Source: Bacillota bacterium
GTDB lineage: Bacteria > Bacillota > Desulfitobacteriia > Desulfitobacteriales > Desulfitobacteriaceae
Length of the DNA stretch: 7,662 nt
Reading direction: 5' to 3'
Assembly (NCBI GenBank): GCA_021849995.1
Contig: JAJZSC010000136.1
Span: forward strand, 1-7,662
The translations under genes were made by a program, and so were the position numbers. Positions 6,384 through 7,662 of the stretch are shown piece after piece. Within the stretch, counting starts at the first letter, position 1. Each line of letters begins with the position of its first letter. Below the pieces are notes generated by a model. The model was not told the DNA's origin. It made no database searches and saw only the letters and a list, made by a program, of their open reading frames with translations.

Positions 6384-7662
6384 TCAATCTTCCGCCTGCA
6401 TGACAATTTGCTCCATCACACTGCGAAAGATAGCGGCTGCTGAACCGTCCCGACTGTCTTCCAAAAAAACTGTGACGGCAAGCTGTTTACCTTTGATTTC
6501 GGCAATTCCGGCAAACCAAGAATGGCTGATATCTCGTTTAGCCGTTTCAGCAGTACCTGTCTTACCTATTGCGGCATAATATGGGCTTTGGGCGGACTGA
6601 CCCGTACCGGACTCTACCACGGCGGCTAACATACTTCTTAGTCGCCTCGCCGCCGCGGGCTGCATCGCTCTGCTGCCTCTGTAAGCCGGGTAATACCTGA
6701 CCCTCCTGCCTTGATTATTGATAATTTCAGAAACAAGCCGCGGATAGACATCCAGACCGTTATTCGCGATAATCGCCATCATCCGCGTAAGCTGCAGCGG
6801 AGTAGCCAACACTTGGCCCTGACCGATTGAAAAATGAGCCAGGTTTCCCAAAAATGGCAGATCTGCAACCGCAGGAATGTTTCCCGCTCTCTCTTCTAAT
6901 GGAATGCCTGTGCGAGAACCCAGCTTAAAGCGCTCGGCAGCGGCTGTTACCGCTTGGCGTCCTAAATTCTGACCTAACCAGATAAAATAACTGTTACAGG
7001 AAAGAGCTAAAGCCTCATGCAAATCTACTTCGCCGTGCGCTTCACCCCCAAAACAAGAAATTAGCACATCCCCTACCTCGATAGAACCTGTGCAAACATA
7101 ATTCTCTTCTTTTCCGGCAAATCCAGATTCCAGCGCTGCTGCAGCCAGCACCACTTTAAAAACAGAGCCGGGCGGATATTGTTGAATTGCTTTGTTCAAA
7201 AATGGAGCTCGCGGATCATTTTGCAGTTCACGCATCCGCTGACTGCTGACACCGCTGTACATTTCCCAGGAATTGAGCTGCGGATATGACGCCATCGCTA
7301 AAATATCACCTGTCTTTGCTTCCATCACCACAATAGCGGCACTTTCTCCTTCTCTTGCCAAAACCTGTTCCGCCACCCTTTGTTTTTGGCTGTCAATAGT
7401 GGTAATAACACTGTAAGGTCTGGTTTGGTCAACACTTCTCAGGTCGCGGTATCCCAAGCCGGGAACTAAACTGCCGCGGGCATCGACAAAAGCTGCCAGC
7501 GAAAAAGGACGGCCGGCAAAAAGTTCATCGCTAAACGACTTTTCCAAGCCTGTGGGACCGCTCGCTCCGCTTCTCTGGATATATCCTGTGACATGAGATG
7601 CTAAGGCGTTTCTGCCGTAACGGATTTTGGAGAATGTTGAGACGATACCTTCCCGAGACAAA
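6384..7662 (-). CDS. Class B penicillin-binding protein (peptidoglycan D,D-transpeptidase), 5' end missing
   Basis: This is a membrane-anchored transpeptidase that cross-links peptidoglycan outside the cytoplasmic membrane. About 425 residues are visible; the start, with the expected N-terminal membrane anchor, lies beyond the right edge. The visible part begins in the dimerisation domain (HVTGYIQRSG, then GPTGLEKSFSDELFAG). The transpeptidase domain follows with all three active-site motifs, counted from residue 1 at 7661: SVFK at 166-169 with the nucleophilic Ser, SCN at 221-223, and KTG at 367-369. There is no PASTA domain, unlike SpoVD, so it is closer to the PbpA/FtsI-like proteins that pair with a FtsW/RodA polymerase. 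Which one cannot be told from here. The stop is TGA. It lies just upstream of sigK, so a role in the spore envelope is possible but is only inference from position. Its sequence looks more GC-rich than the urease genes. Confidence 0.93.
   Translation of the reverse strand, partial: LSREGIVSTFSKIRYGRNALASHVTGYIQRSGASGPTGLEKSFSDELFAGRPFSLAAFVDARGSLVPGLGYRDLRSVDQTRPYSVITTIDSQKQRVAEQVLAREGESAAIVVMEAKTGDILAMASYPQLNSWEMYSGVSSQRMRELQNDPRAPFLNKAIQQYPPGSVFKVVLAAAALESGFAGKEENYVCTGSIEVGDVLISCFGGEAHGEVDLHEALALSCNSYFIWLGQNLGRQAVTAAAERFKLGSRTGIPLEERAGNIPAVADLPFLGNLAHFSIGQGQVLATPLQLTRMMAIIANNGLDVYPRLVSEIINNQGRRVRYYPAYRGSRAMQPAAARRLRSMLAAVVESGTGQSAQSPYYAAIGKTGTAETAKRDISHSWFAGIAEIKGKQLAVTVFLEDSRDGSAAAIFRSVMEQIVMQAED

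Noticed and set aside
1996..6386. Genetic code with TGA read as an amino acid.
   Set aside because: ureG, ureF, ureE and the PBP gene all end at TGA at their family-typical C-termini, so TGA acts as a stop.

Overview
The window carries nine genes, all on the minus strand. Read in the direction of transcription (right to left) they are: the 3' part of a class B penicillin-binding protein gene, sigK, and a complete urease cluster in the order ureE-ureF-ureG-ureD-ureA-ureB-ureC. An uninterrupted gene for pro-sigma-K, strong AAGGAGG-type ribosome binding sites, TTG and GTG starts and AT-rich spacers point to an endospore-forming member of the Bacillota (Firmicutes). A clostridial or Negativicutes-type lineage is my guess, but the window alone cannot fix it.

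Right part (about 5581-7662): a peptidoglycan transpeptidase gene, cut by the window edge, is followed 98 bases later by sigK, the late mother-cell sporulation sigma factor. The best sigK start is an internal TTG behind a strong ribosome binding site. It leaves exactly 20 residues before the Ser-Tyr pair that corresponds to the SpoIVFB cleavage site. The gap upstream of sigK holds a SigE/SigK-type -10 sequence and a SpoIIID-like site.

Middle (about 5375-5580): a 206-base AT-rich gap separates sigK from urease. It contains a perfect TATAAT on the minus strand and, just downstream of it, a 14/15 match to the CodY operator. This suggests that urease is repressed when branched-chain amino acids and GTP are plentiful.

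Left part (1-5374): UreE is the nickel chaperone, and UreF, UreG and UreD form the GTP-dependent activation complex. UreA, UreB and UreC form the nickel urease that hydrolyses urea to ammonia and carbamate. Accessory genes come first and structural genes last, with a 179-base gap between ureD and ureA. All nickel and catalytic residues of UreC are present.

The most notable anomaly is in ureB. An in-frame TGA replaces a normally conserved Leu at codon 61, while the rest of the frame (63 more codons, to a TAG) is intact. TGA ends four other genes here, so a changed genetic code is unlikely. The options are a recent nonsense mutation, a sequencing error, or readthrough. I found no clearly new biological system; the rest is a recognisable urease operon next to sporulation and cell-wall genes.
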